A stretch of DNA of 64,000 nucleotides from JAPEKQ01 sp964487295 (GTDB lineage: Bacteria; Joyebacterota; Joyebacteria; Joyebacterales; Joyebacteraceae), in NCBI GenBank assembly GCA_964487295.1, contig CAZAQL010000001.1, forward strand, positions 1 to 64,000, read 5' to 3'. Below the pieces are notes generated by a model that saw only the letters and a program-made list of their open reading frames with translations, made no database searches and was not told the origin of the DNA. The position numbers and the translations under genes were made by a program. Of the stretch, positions 1 to 12,333 are shown one piece after another; position 1 is the stretch's first letter; every line of letters begins with the position of its first letter.

Positions 1-4267
<4,267 letters not shown>

Positions 4268-4310
4268 CGGCTTCGCCCTTGCGGGCGTGTGGTTGTCCGA
4301 GTCTCTGCGT

Positions 4311-4338
4311 ATCCTATCATCGGGACGTGCCAACGCAA
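4311..4338 (-). promoter_or_regulatory. Candidate sigma70-type promoter for the left-edge kinase
   Basis: Minus-strand TTGCGT (4338-4333), a 16 bp spacer and TAGGAT (4316-4311). A start near 4304 would give a leader of about 37 nt before the ATG at 4267. The same -10 hexamer recurs upstream of trpS and the TetR gene. Confidence 0.45.
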
Positions 4339-4357
4339 GCGGCATTTGGGGCCGTCG

Positions 4358-6880
4358 CTAGTGGAGGGATCCCGTGTCGCGGGTCACGCTGTCGATGCCG
4401 GCGATCAGTGAGTCGGAGCTGAAGGGTTTCGGCAGGAACGACCAGCGTTCGCACCGCTCGAGCCGTCGCGCGACGTCGTCGCCCGCGTATCCGCTCGAGA
4501 CCAGGATCGGGATGTCGGGACGGAACTCCCGGAGCCGGCGGAAGACCTGCTCGCCGTCCATGTCCGGCATCGACATATCGAGCACGACGCAGTCGATGTC
4601 GGACGCGTGTTCCGAGAAGAAGTCGATCGCGCTCCGACCATCGACGGCCGTCTCCACGCCGTACCCGGCTCTGCCGAGCAGCGTCGCGCCGACCCTCCTC
4701 ACGAGGTCCTCGTCGTCCACGAGCAGCACCTGTGTCCGCGCTGGTTCCCGTTCGCCCGCGGCCCCGGTCCGCCGTTCGCACGCCGGCGCCGGATCCTCCG
4801 CGTGGGTGACGCCCGGGAGGATGACCCGCACAGTCGTCCCGTTCCCGGGGGAACTCGTGATCCGGACATCGCCACCGTGCATCCTGACGATGCCCTGCAC
4901 GGCCGGAAGTCCCAGCCCCCGCCCCGTGAACTTCGTCGAGAAGAACGGTTCGAAGACCCTCCGAAGAATTTCCTCGTCCATCCCGCACCCGGTGTCACGC
5001 ACCTCGATGTACGGACAGGGTGCCTGGTCGCCGGGCCGTCCCTCGAAGAGACCCGCCTCCGCGCCGTCGAGGACTCCGGTGCTGAGCGTCACGTCGCCCT
5101 GCTCATCGCCGATGGCCTCGACGCCGTTCGCGATAAGGGCGCGTACGACCTGGGCGAGCTGGGTCCGGTCGGCCATCACCGGACCGACCGACGGCATCGC
5201 GAGGGTCAACGTGATGTGCTCCGGCACGAGCGAGAGCAGCGTGTCGCGCATGTCCCCGATCTCCTCCGCGAGATCGACCTGTACCGGGGTGCTCGCCGCC
5301 CGACCGGAGTACGCGAGCATCTGACGGCACAGATCGGACGCTCGCTGCGAGATCGTGCGGATCTCATCGAGCGCCGCGGCCGCGGAGGAAGAGCGCGGCA
5401 GGTCGAGGAGAGCGAGGTCCGCGTTGCCGAGTATTCCGGTGAGCAGGTTGTTGAAGTCGTGCGCGATGCCTCCCGCCAGCACGCCCAGGCTCTCGATCCG
5501 CCGAGCCTGCCTGATCTGATCCTCGAGGCGCGCCCTCTCCTCGTCGTCCCGGAGTCGCTCGACGGCCGTCGCGATATTCTCCGCCACGAATGACATCAGT
5601 TCGAGGTCCCGGGAGCCGAACGCGCTCTCGCTCTCGTAGCTCTGGACGACGACCACGCCGATGACGCCCCTTTGGGTGGTGATGGGGACTCCGAGCCACG
5701 CCATGGACCTTGTGCCACCGGCGCGCACGCCCTCCGTCCGCTCGAGTTCGTCGAAGGCCGACGCGGTCGTGAGCAGAGGCCTCCTCGTGCGCCGGACGTA
5801 GTCGGTTACCGAGGCCTCTGCCTGCTGTGGTACGTGCAGCGGGATATCGTCGTACTCATCGTGGAAGCACTCGAAGCGATACGTATCGTCGTGCTTGTCG
5901 TACAGCGCGACGTAGAAGTTCCTGGTGTCCATGAGACCTGAGAGCGCGTCCCGTGTGGCTGTGAAGAGATCCGCCAGGCTGTGCGTGGCGTTCGCGGACC
6001 TCGAGATGTCGAGCATCGTCGACTGGAGACACTCAAGCCACTTGCGCTGCGTGATGTCGCTCACGATCGCGAAGACGAGATGTTCGCCGGCGATCTCGAT
6101 GTTGCTGAGGCTGACCTCCGCCTCGAAGACGCTCCCGTCGTGCCTGGCGTGCAGCCACTCGAATCGCTGCGGCTCGCCGTCGAACGTGGCCGTGATCCTC
6201 TCGATCGCGGCCTCCCTCGAGTCGCGGCCGTCGGCCTGCTTCGGGGGGGAGAAGCGGTACGGCGGCTGCCCGATGATCTGCTCGCGCGTGCAGCCGAACA
6301 TCTCGAGTGTCTTCTCGTTGCAGTCGATGAACGTGTCGCCACGGACGAGGAAGATCGCGTCGTTCGCCTGGTCGAACAGCGATCGGTAGAGCGTCTCACT
6401 GTCGCGGAGCGAGCGCTCCGCCTCGTGTCTCTGGGTCACGTCGATGATGAAGGAGAGCGAGGCCGGACGCCCATCCCAGTCGATGCGGACCGACCTGATC
6501 TCGACCCACCTCGTCTCGCCCCGCGCTGTGAGCACGCGCATCGCGTACGCGTTCTCGACCGGCTCGCCCCGAAGACGCCGGATGTGCCGATCGGTGACCG
6601 TCGCGCGGTCATCGGGGTGGACAAGTTCGATGAATGGTCTTGAGGAGAGGGTCTCCGAGTCGTGGCCCAGGATCTCCTCGACCACCGGATTGTGGAGCTT
6701 GAGCACGCCGTCCTGCGCGACGAGGATGGCCTCGGTCGCGTTCTCGAAGATGTTGCGCAGGCGCTCCTCGCGGACGGCGAGGTCCGCGTTGATGCGCTCG
6801 AGCGCGCGGACGCGTTCAAGCAGCGCCTTCTCGTCCGCGCTCCCGTTCGGGTCTGGTGTCCTGCTGTTCACTCGGTCCAT
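4358..6880 (-). CDS. Hybrid PAS/GAF histidine kinase with C-terminal receiver domain
   Basis: About 840 aa with no membrane segment or signal peptide, so probably cytoplasmic. A short coiled coil is followed by two PAS domains (about 32-150 and 155-290), a GAF domain (about 300-445), a HisKA/HATPase core with H-box GGIAHDFNNLL, G1 DTGCGMDEE and G2 GRGLGLP, and a receiver domain (about 715-830) with phospho-acceptor Asp in VVLDMSMP and Lys in LPKPF. The kinase core is close to that of the gene at 1-4267, so the two look like paralogues. The frame stays open upstream to 6967, but those 29 codons lack family character, so the ATG at 6880 behind a G-rich stretch is used. The stop lies 91 bp before the next kinase start. 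No separate response regulator gene is nearby; output may pass through the fused receiver. Confidence 0.9.
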   Translation of the reverse strand: MDRVNSRTPDPNGSADEKALLERVRALERINADLAVREERLRNIFENATEAILVAQDGVLKLHNPVVEEILGHDSETLSSRPFIELVHPDDRATVTDRHIRRLRGEPVENAYAMRVLTARGETRWVEIRSVRIDWDGRPASLSFIIDVTQRHEAERSLRDSETLYRSLFDQANDAIFLVRGDTFIDCNEKTLEMFGCTREQIIGQPPYRFSPPKQADGRDSREAAIERITATFDGEPQRFEWLHARHDGSVFEAEVSLSNIEIAGEHLVFAIVSDITQRKWLECLQSTMLDISRSANATHSLADLFTATRDALSGLMDTRNFYVALYDKHDDTYRFECFHDEYDDIPLHVPQQAEASVTDYVRRTRRPLLTTASAFDELERTEGVRAGGTRSMAWLGVPITTQRGVIGVVVVQSYESESAFGSRDLELMSFVAENIATAVERLRDDEERARLEDQIRQARRIESLGVLAGGIAHDFNNLLTGILGNADLALLDLPRSSSAAAALDEIRTISQRASDLCRQMLAYSGRAASTPVQVDLAEEIGDMRDTLLSLVPEHITLTLAMPSVGPVMADRTQLAQVVRALIANGVEAIGDEQGDVTLSTGVLDGAEAGLFEGRPGDQAPCPYIEVRDTGCGMDEEILRRVFEPFFSTKFTGRGLGLPAVQGIVRMHGGDVRITSSPGNGTTVRVILPGVTHAEDPAPACERRTGAAGEREPARTQVLLVDDEDLVRRVGATLLGRAGYGVETAVDGRSAIDFFSEHASDIDCVVLDMSMPDMDGEQVFRRLREFRPDIPILVSSGYAGDDVARRLERCERWSFLPKPFSSDSLIAGIDSVTRDTGSLH

Positions 6881-7209
6881 CCCCCCGGCGTATCGGCGTG
6901 TCCCGCCCAGCCGCGGGACACCTTCCGAGAAGGAGACGGTGCAGGAATCCTGCCAGTTGGCGACCATCGGTCACGAACATGCAGGAGAGCGACGGCCGGG
7001 GGGGCAAGAGCGCGGGGCGGGCCATGTAACTTGCTTCTGAACAGGAGATTACGGTGAGAGGGATGAGTCGCCGCAAGCGGGCCGGGCGTCCCTCGACGAC
7101 GACGCGTCGGAGAGACGCCCGGATCCGCGGAACAGACGTGCAGCGTGCGCGGCCGTGAGCCGCGAATCGCCCGACGAGTCGGGTTCGAGTCCGCCCCCTG
7201 CCGGGTGGG
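6881..7209. other. Non-coding gap between kinase and DUF1028 operon
   Basis: About 330 bp with no convincing gene. It holds the hairpin at 7082-7122 and otherwise only short frames without family-like content. A tRNA-like GGTTCGAGTCC at 7180-7191 has no pairing stem. Confidence 0.5.
7082..7122 (-). terminator. Hairpin downstream of the MFS-aldolase-DUF1028 operon
   Basis: An imperfect inverted repeat (arms around CCGGGCGTCCCTC and GAGAGACGCCCGG with further inner pairing) lies 88 bp past the DUF1028 stop. No T-run follows on the minus strand, so termination is an inference from position and stem strength. Confidence 0.4.
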
Positions 7210-8220
7210 CTACTCGGCGGTCACGTCGAGGAACGCGGGGTCGCGCCAGAGGGGCTCGAAGTCCGGGTCGGTCCGGGCCCGGGGACCGAGGAGCGGGTCG
7301 CGCGACGTCGCCTCACCGAGTTGCTCGACGGCCTCGTCCGTGAGGCCGCCGCGGGAGAGGTAGCAGGCGTAATGGTAGTAGCACTCGGCGCTCTCTGGAT
7401 ACTGTCGCACGGCGCTTCGTCCGATCTCGATCGCGGATTCCTCGTCGCCGGACTCGAGCAGACGGTATCCCTCGAGGATGAGCGCGTCCTCCTTCCATAT
7501 CATGAAGATACGCCTGAGCTCCGCGATCGGGTCCTCGGCGTCGTCGACCCGGAGGTCGCAGTAGACGTCGTTGTAGCCGCCGTACCCGGCGCCCTTCCGG
7601 ACGATGAGGATGGCCGCGGACTGCATCCCGCGCGAGTCGCCGCCGGCCGCCTGCCCCGCCTCGAGCGCGCGCATCAGCCGCTCACCGAGAACGCCCTCCG
7701 TCTCCTCGAAGGCGCGCGACATCGCCAGGACGGTCTCCTCGCTCACGAGGATGTTCCCCTGCGCCGCGTGGTTCTCCCCGACGCGATGCCCGGCCCACTC
7801 CAGGCACTCGGCGCCCGTGTAGGCGTGGGCGTTCCCGGCCGCGTCGATGATGCCGACCTGGCGGCGCTCGCGCTCCTCATCGTCGAGGAGCAGCGCCTTC
7901 ATGACCTCTTCGACGGGGAGTCCCTCCTCGAGCAGGTCGAGTCCCCTCGGTCCGAACGAGGTGTTGCCGTAGGCCTGCGAGGCGATCGCACCGACGTCGG
8001 CGCGGGCCCACGGAACGACGGCGCCGACAGCGAAGAACTTCGACTGCACGGCCACGCCGAGCTCCCCGGTCGCCGGGTCGAAACCGACGATCGAGAACGT
8101 CGCGACCGGTTCCGACGCGGACGCCGGCACGACCGTCGCCACGGTCAGCGCGAGCGCGCCGAGAAGCAGGCACGCGACGCAGATGGACCAACACGGTCCG
8201 CGCGTTCCTCTTGTTTCCAT
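7210..8220 (-). CDS. Secreted DUF1028 (Ntn-hydrolase-like) protein with TPR-like tail
   Basis: 336 aa. The ATG at 8220 sits 7 nt behind GGGAGG. A signal peptide (hydrophobic 14-30, ending near ASASEPVA) is followed directly by TFSIVGFDP and then GELGVAVQSKFFAVG, which is the conserved start of DUF1028 (PF06267). In this family the Thr or Ser at the mature N-terminus is thought to act as an Ntn-hydrolase nucleophile, and cleavage here would expose Thr. The C-terminal third (YPESAECYYHYACYLSRGG) looks like a tetratricopeptide repeat. It is the last gene of an operon 26 bp after the aldolase. The substrate is unknown; amide or peptide hydrolysis outside the cytoplasm is the family-level guess. 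Confidence 0.85.
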   Translation of the reverse strand: METRGTRGPCWSICVACLLLGALALTVATVVPASASEPVATFSIVGFDPATGELGVAVQSKFFAVGAVVPWARADVGAIASQAYGNTSFGPRGLDLLEEGLPVEEVMKALLLDDEERERRQVGIIDAAGNAHAYTGAECLEWAGHRVGENHAAQGNILVSEETVLAMSRAFEETEGVLGERLMRALEAGQAAGGDSRGMQSAAILIVRKGAGYGGYNDVYCDLRVDDAEDPIAELRRIFMIWKEDALILEGYRLLESGDEESAIEIGRSAVRQYPESAECYYHYACYLSRGGLTDEAVEQLGEATSRDPLLGPRARTDPDFEPLWRDPAFLDVTAE

Positions 8221-8246
8221 GGTTTCCTCCCTGGTCACGCGATCGT

Positions 8247-9269
8247 CTATTCGGAGACATCCTCCATCGTCGGATCGTAGGCGCCGCGTCGTGCCGCGCC
8301 GTTGACGGCCGCGCGATGGGCGAACGCCCGCTGCGCGGCGACCGCGTTCGCGGGGTTTCCACGCCAGACCGCGAGCGGCGGCGCCTGAAGCGCGCGACCG
8401 TACGAGAACGACAGCTCCCACGGCGCGTCGCCAATGCGGTTCATCGCGTCGAGATGGGCGGTCGCCTGCTCGGGGCTCTGGCCGCCCGAGAGGAACACGA
8501 TGCCGGGGACGGCCGCGGGCACGACCCGGCGGAAGCAGCGGAGGGTCGCCTCCGCGACCTCCTGCACGCCCGCCTGCTCGGAGCATTCGCTTCCCGAGAT
8601 GACCATGTTCGGCTTGAGCAGCATGCCCTCGTACTCGACGTTGTGCGCCATGAGCTCCGCGAACACGGTCGCGAGCGTGACGGTGGTGACGGTCTCGCAC
8701 GTGTCGATGTCGTGCGTTCCGTCCATAAGAACCTCCGGCTCGACGATGGGAACCAGCCCGGCCTCCTGGCAGAGCGCCGCGTAGCGAGCGAGCGCGTGGG
8801 CGTTCGCGTCGATGCACGTCGCCGTCGGCATCTCATCTCCGATCGTGATGACGGCTCGCCACTTCGCGAACCTCGCGCCGAGCGAGAGGTATTCGGCGAG
8901 CCTGTCGCGGAGTCCGTCGAGCCCCTCGGTGACCTTCTCGCCCTCGAATCCGGCGAGCGGCTTCGCGCCACGGTCGACCTTGATGCCGGGGATGATGCCC
9001 CGTCCGGCCAGAAGCTCGGGGAACGGCACGCCGCTGGCCGTCGACTGGCGGATGGTCTCGTCGAAGAGAATGACGCCGCTGATGTGCTCCTCGACGTCCG
9101 GCGCCGTGAAGAGAAGCTCGCGGTACGTCCGGCGCGTCTGTTCGGTGGACTCGACGCCGATGCCGTCGAATCGCTTCCCGATCGTCCCCGTGCTCTCGTC
9201 GGCGGCGAGGATGCCCTTCCCCGGTGCGACGAGTTCCAGCGCGGTCGCTCTGAGTTCCTCGATGTTCAT
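8247..9269 (-). CDS. Fructose-bisphosphate aldolase, class I
   Basis: 340 aa, the usual length of the eukaryote-type class I enzyme. It interconverts fructose-1,6-bisphosphate with dihydroxyacetone phosphate and glyceraldehyde-3-phosphate in glycolysis or gluconeogenesis. The sequence has the family start KGILAADESTGTIGKRF, the Lys of LLKPNMV that forms the Schiff base, and FLSGGQSPEQAT. The ATG follows AGGAGG and overlaps the stop of the upstream MFS gene as ATGA, so translation is probably coupled. This class is less common in bacteria than class II, but the assignment is clear from the motifs. Confidence 0.95.
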   Translation of the reverse strand: MNIEELRATALELVAPGKGILAADESTGTIGKRFDGIGVESTEQTRRTYRELLFTAPDVEEHISGVILFDETIRQSTASGVPFPELLAGRGIIPGIKVDRGAKPLAGFEGEKVTEGLDGLRDRLAEYLSLGARFAKWRAVITIGDEMPTATCIDANAHALARYAALCQEAGLVPIVEPEVLMDGTHDIDTCETVTTVTLATVFAELMAHNVEYEGMLLKPNMVISGSECSEQAGVQEVAEATLRCFRRVVPAAVPGIVFLSGGQSPEQATAHLDAMNRIGDAPWELSFSYGRALQAPPLAVWRGNPANAVAAQRAFAHRAAVNGAARRGAYDPTMEDVSE

Positions 9270-10528
9270 CCTGTCCTCCTGTCCGAGATGGTCCGTGTGG
9301 GTGACAGCGCCAGGAGCGCTGTCGCCGTGAGTGCGAGCGCGGCGCCGAAGACGAAGGGGGCCGATGGGCCGAAGCCGGCCCACGTCCCGGCGCCCTGCCA
9401 CAGGAGTCCCGCGAGAAGGCTCGCGGGGAAGGCGGTGACGCCGACGGCCGCGTTGTAGATGCCGTACGCGGTTCCGCGTCGCTCCGCCGGTACGAGATCG
9501 GCGACGTAGGCCTTGGCCGTGCCGTGGGTCAGACCGTAGTAGACGCCGTAGACGCCCATGAGGGTCCAAGTGTGCCATCCGGTCCGCGCGAAGGCGAACC
9601 CCGCATATACGAGAGCGTACAGCAGCCACCCCGCAATGAGGAAGCGCTTCCGCCCGAGTCTGTCCGAGAGCGCGCCCGCGGGGCTCGACACCGCCGAGTA
9701 CACGAGATTGAAGGTGATGAGCATCCCGAGCACGCCGGCGACCGTGAGGCCCGCGTGCTGAGCCCGGAGGATCAGAAACGCGTCCGATGAGTTGCCGAGC
9801 GTGAAGAGCACGATGATGACGAGGAACCTCTTGAACCGCGAGTCGAACCCGGCGAGCGAGAAGCTCGGCCGCACGCGACTCTCCCGGGGGAGCCGCGTCT
9901 CCTTCGCCCCGACCGCCAGGACGATGACCGCGAGCGCGGCGGGGATCATGCTCGCGAGCACGACCGTCCGGAACGTCCCGCGCGTCAGGAACTCGGTGCT
10001 CTCCTGAGCTCTCAGGAGTACGAGAAGCGCGATCCCGATGCCGATGAGGGCCCCGGCCGTATCCCCGGCCCGATGGAGGCCGAAGGCGATCCCCCGTCTC
10101 CGCTCGTCGATACTGTCGGCGATGAGCGCGTCGCGCGGCGCGGTCCGGATGCCCTTCCCGACGCGGTCGGCGAACCGGACCGCGAGCACGGTTCCCCACG
10201 ATCCCGCGAGGTACAGGAAGGGCTTCGCGATCGTCGAGACGCCGTAGCCGACGACGGCCGGCCACTTCCTGGTGCCGAGCCGATCGGAGAACCACCCCGA
10301 GAAGAGCTTGAGTATGCTCGCCGTCGTCTCGGCCGTGCCCTCGACGACGCCGATGACCGTGGTTCGCACGCCGAGAACGTTGAGCAGGAAGAGCGGAATG
10401 AGATTGACGATCATCTCGCTCGAGATGTCGGTCAGGAAGCTCGTGACCGTCACGATCCAGACGTTCCGGGGGAGGGAGCGTCTGGTCGCGGCCGCGTCCT
10501 TGAGCGGAGCCTTGTCGCGTCGGGTCAT
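9266..10528 (-). CDS. Major facilitator superfamily transporter
   Basis: 420 aa with about 12 hydrophobic segments and MFS loop motifs, FSDRLGTRKWP after helix 2 and SDRLGRKRFLI in the second half. It is an inner-membrane secondary transporter. The sequence resembles MFS proteins annotated only as multidrug or unknown, with FADRVGKGIRTAPRDALIADS a recognisable subfamily stretch. It heads the operon that continues with aldolase (4 bp ATGA overlap) and the DUF1028 protein. This suggests, without proof, import or export of a sugar-derived or small organic compound. TATCAT at 10576-10571 could be a -10 element, but no good -35 is seen. Confidence 0.85.
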   Translation of the reverse strand: MTRRDKAPLKDAAATRRSLPRNVWIVTVTSFLTDISSEMIVNLIPLFLLNVLGVRTTVIGVVEGTAETTASILKLFSGWFSDRLGTRKWPAVVGYGVSTIAKPFLYLAGSWGTVLAVRFADRVGKGIRTAPRDALIADSIDERRRGIAFGLHRAGDTAGALIGIGIALLVLLRAQESTEFLTRGTFRTVVLASMIPAALAVIVLAVGAKETRLPRESRVRPSFSLAGFDSRFKRFLVIIVLFTLGNSSDAFLILRAQHAGLTVAGVLGMLITFNLVYSAVSSPAGALSDRLGRKRFLIAGWLLYALVYAGFAFARTGWHTWTLMGVYGVYYGLTHGTAKAYVADLVPAERRGTAYGIYNAAVGVTAFPASLLAGLLWQGAGTWAGFGPSAPFVFGAALALTATALLALSPTRTISDRRTG

Positions 10529-10685
10529 GTCGCCTTGCCTCCGACTCCTCGCGATCAGCGCGATGCCTCAATGATACCGGAGGCCCCTCGGAGAACGTCG
10601 CACGAGTGTAGCGGCGGCGCCCCGCCCCGGCAAGCCGTCAGCGCGGTGACGGCCCACAATTCGCCGCTTTTCGGGCGTTGTTGGG

Positions 10686-10715
10686 TTGACACTCAGCGGG
10701 GGGCGGTAGTAAACT
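10686..10715 (+). promoter_or_regulatory. Promoter of the hdr operon
   Basis: TTGACA at 10686-10691, an 18 bp spacer and TAAACT at 10710-10715. Transcription from about 10722 would give a leader near 260 nt before hdrC. Confidence 0.6.
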
Positions 10716-10728
10716 CAGGGGCCAATAT

Positions 10729-10796
10729 CACCGCGGCCCGGAAGCGTCGCGTCGCGGTGTCCGGTCACCGCGGCCTGCACACACCGCGCCGCGGTG
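10729..10796 (+). promoter_or_regulatory. Alternating hairpin arms in the hdr leader
   Basis: Arm A CACCGCGGC (10729-10737), B CGCGGTG (10753-10759), C CACCGCGGC (10766-10774) and D GCCGCGGTG (10788-10796). A can pair with B while C pairs with D, or B can pair with C. The arms begin just after the predicted transcription start. This is the geometry of an attenuator or protein-binding leader. No U-run follows, so the mechanism is open. Confidence 0.35.
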
Positions 10797-10982
10797 TATC
10801 TGTGTCGGACGCGTGCGGGATTGCTGGATGGAAGCTCGGTAGGTAGGCGCGAGCGCTTGCCTATCGTTCCATGTTGAGCGCCCCCGGCACCACGCGACCG
10901 GCGCGGCAGCGCATCGACATTGGACCGGCGGAACGACACGGGTGGGCGTGCACACGTGCCCGGTGAACCATCGGAGGTGTGG

Positions 10983-11396
10983 ATGAGGCTCAAGCTGAGC
11001 GCAGAAGTCATCAAGGGAGACCTCGTCGAGCGGGTGGAGGAGCTCTCCGGCCAGAACCTGTCCGCATGCTACCAGTGCGGGCGGTGCTCCGCCGGCTGCC
11101 CGGTCGTGGGGGAGATGGACATCGTTCCGAGCGAGGTGATCCGCCTGCTGCAGCTCGGCCAGGTGGAGCCCGTGCTCGACTCGGAGACGATCTGGATCTG
11201 CGCCTCGTGCCTCCAGTGCGCGTCGCGCTGTCCGCGCGGCGTCGAATTCTCGAGCATCTGCGACGCTCTTCGCGCCATCGTGCTCCGGAAGCGTCTGAGC
11301 GGCACGGTCGTCGACGCGGACGAGGTCACGAGGACCATGGTGTCGGACGCGCCGCAGATGGGTGTGGTCGGGGCCCTGAGGAAGCTCAACGGATAG
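10983..11396 (+). CDS. hdrC: Heterodisulfide reductase subunit C-like Fe-S protein
   Basis: 137 aa. Two ferredoxin-type [4Fe-4S] motifs are visible, CYQCGRCSAGCP and CASCLQCASRCP. In Hdr complexes HdrC carries electrons between HdrA and the active-site subunit HdrB. The ATG at 10983 follows GGAGGT at a good distance; the frame is open further upstream but without family content. First gene of hdrC-hdrB-hdrA-mvhD, followed 15 bp later by hdrB. Confidence 0.92.
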   Translation: MRLKLSAEVIKGDLVERVEELSGQNLSACYQCGRCSAGCPVVGEMDIVPSEVIRLLQLGQVEPVLDSETIWICASCLQCASRCPRGVEFSSICDALRAIVLRKRLSGTVVDADEVTRTMVSDAPQMGVVGALRKLNG

Positions 11397-11411
11397 GAGT
11401 CGGAGGCACAG

Positions 11412-12323
11412 ATGAAGATACCGTACTACCCCGGCTGCACGCTGCACGAGCGCGCCCTCGATTTCGACAAGGCGTCGAGAGAGTGCGCGCGGGCGCTGAA
11501 CGTCGAGCTTGAGGAGCTCGACATCTGGACGTGCTGCGGAGCCGTCTTCCCGCTGACGACCGACTCGGTCATGGACATCCTCGCGGGCGTGAGGAACCTG
11601 GCCTACGCCTCGCGGCTCGGCGACAAGGTCGTGACGCTCTGTTCGTATTGCTACAACGTGCTCAAGCGGGCCAACCGCGTCATGCGGGAGGATCCGGAGA
11701 AGCGCGAGAAGGCCAACCTGTTCCTCAGAGCAGACACGGACGCCCGCGAGAACATCGAGAGCTATCTGAAGGAGGACTACGTCGGGCAGGTTGAGGTCCT
11801 CCATTACATCGAGATGCTCCGCGACGTCGTCGGCTTCGACAAGATCCGCGAGCGCGTGAAGACCGACCTGTCCGGTCTCAAGGTGGCTCCGTACTACGGA
11901 TGCATGCTGCTGAGGCCGAAGAAGGAGATGGAGTTCGACGACCCGGAGCAGCCGACGATCTTCGAGGATTTCCTCGATGCGATCGGTTGCGGCGTCGTCG
12001 ATTTCCCGATGAAGACCGAATGCTGCGGCGGGTTCCAGGTCGTCCGCGAGGAGGACACTGCGGTCGCCTGCTCACAGACCGTCGTCAACTCGGCGGCGCG
12101 CCGCGGCGCGGACCTCATCGTGACGACGTGTCCGCTCTGCCGGTACAACCTCGATGGCCTGCAGAAGCAGATGGCTAAGAGCGTCACCGGCTTCCGGAAG
12201 ATCCCGGTCATCTACTTCACGCAGCTTTTGGGCATCGCGCTCGGGATCGACGAGGAGCATCTCGACTTCAGCGACAACTACGTTGACCCGCGGCCTCTGC
12301 TGGCCGAGAAGAGCCTGGTCTAG
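11412..12323 (+). CDS. hdrB: Heterodisulfide reductase subunit B-like protein
   Basis: 303 aa with two CCG domains, each with its full cysteine set: YYPGC...TCCGA...CSYC in the first half and YYGC...ECCGG...CPLC in the second. In methanogen HdrB these bind two non-cubane [4Fe-4S] clusters that reduce the CoM-CoB heterodisulfide. In bacteria the physiological disulfide is generally unknown. GGAGG precedes the ATG. It lies between hdrC and hdrA in one transcript with 10-15 bp gaps. Confidence 0.94.
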   Translation: MKIPYYPGCTLHERALDFDKASRECARALNVELEELDIWTCCGAVFPLTTDSVMDILAGVRNLAYASRLGDKVVTLCSYCYNVLKRANRVMREDPEKREKANLFLRADTDARENIESYLKEDYVGQVEVLHYIEMLRDVVGFDKIRERVKTDLSGLKVAPYYGCMLLRPKKEMEFDDPEQPTIFEDFLDAIGCGVVDFPMKTECCGGFQVVREEDTAVACSQTVVNSAARRGADLIVTTCPLCRYNLDGLQKQMAKSVTGFRKIPVIYFTQLLGIALGIDEEHLDFSDNYVDPRPLLAEKSLV

Positions 12324-12333
12324 GGGAGGAGTG

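Larger units (their letters stand above)
10529..10982. other. Divergent intergenic region and hdr leader
   Basis: This 454 bp region separates the minus-strand MFS operon from the plus-strand hdr operon. It holds the promoter at 10686-10715 and four CACCGCG/CGCGGTG arms at 10729-10796. No gene was found in it. Confidence 0.6.

Noticed and set aside
7051..7158. Short plus-strand frame from GTG 7051 with GGAG upstream
   Set aside because: About 35 Arg/Thr-rich codons overlapping a hairpin, with no sign of selection.
7178..7205. tRNA-like TpsiC sequence GGTTCGAGTCC
   Set aside because: The flanking bases do not form the 5 bp T stem, and no acceptor, D or anticodon arms can be folded upstream.
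8221..10571. Very long minus-strand frames extending the DUF1028 and aldolase genes upstream
   Set aside because: The extensions are out-of-frame readings of neighbouring genes. Good ribosome sites and family starts fix the true starts at 8220 and 9269.
10529..10600. Promoter for the MFS operon at TATCAT 10576-10571
   Set aside because: The -10 is good, but no acceptable -35 lies 15-19 bp upstream.
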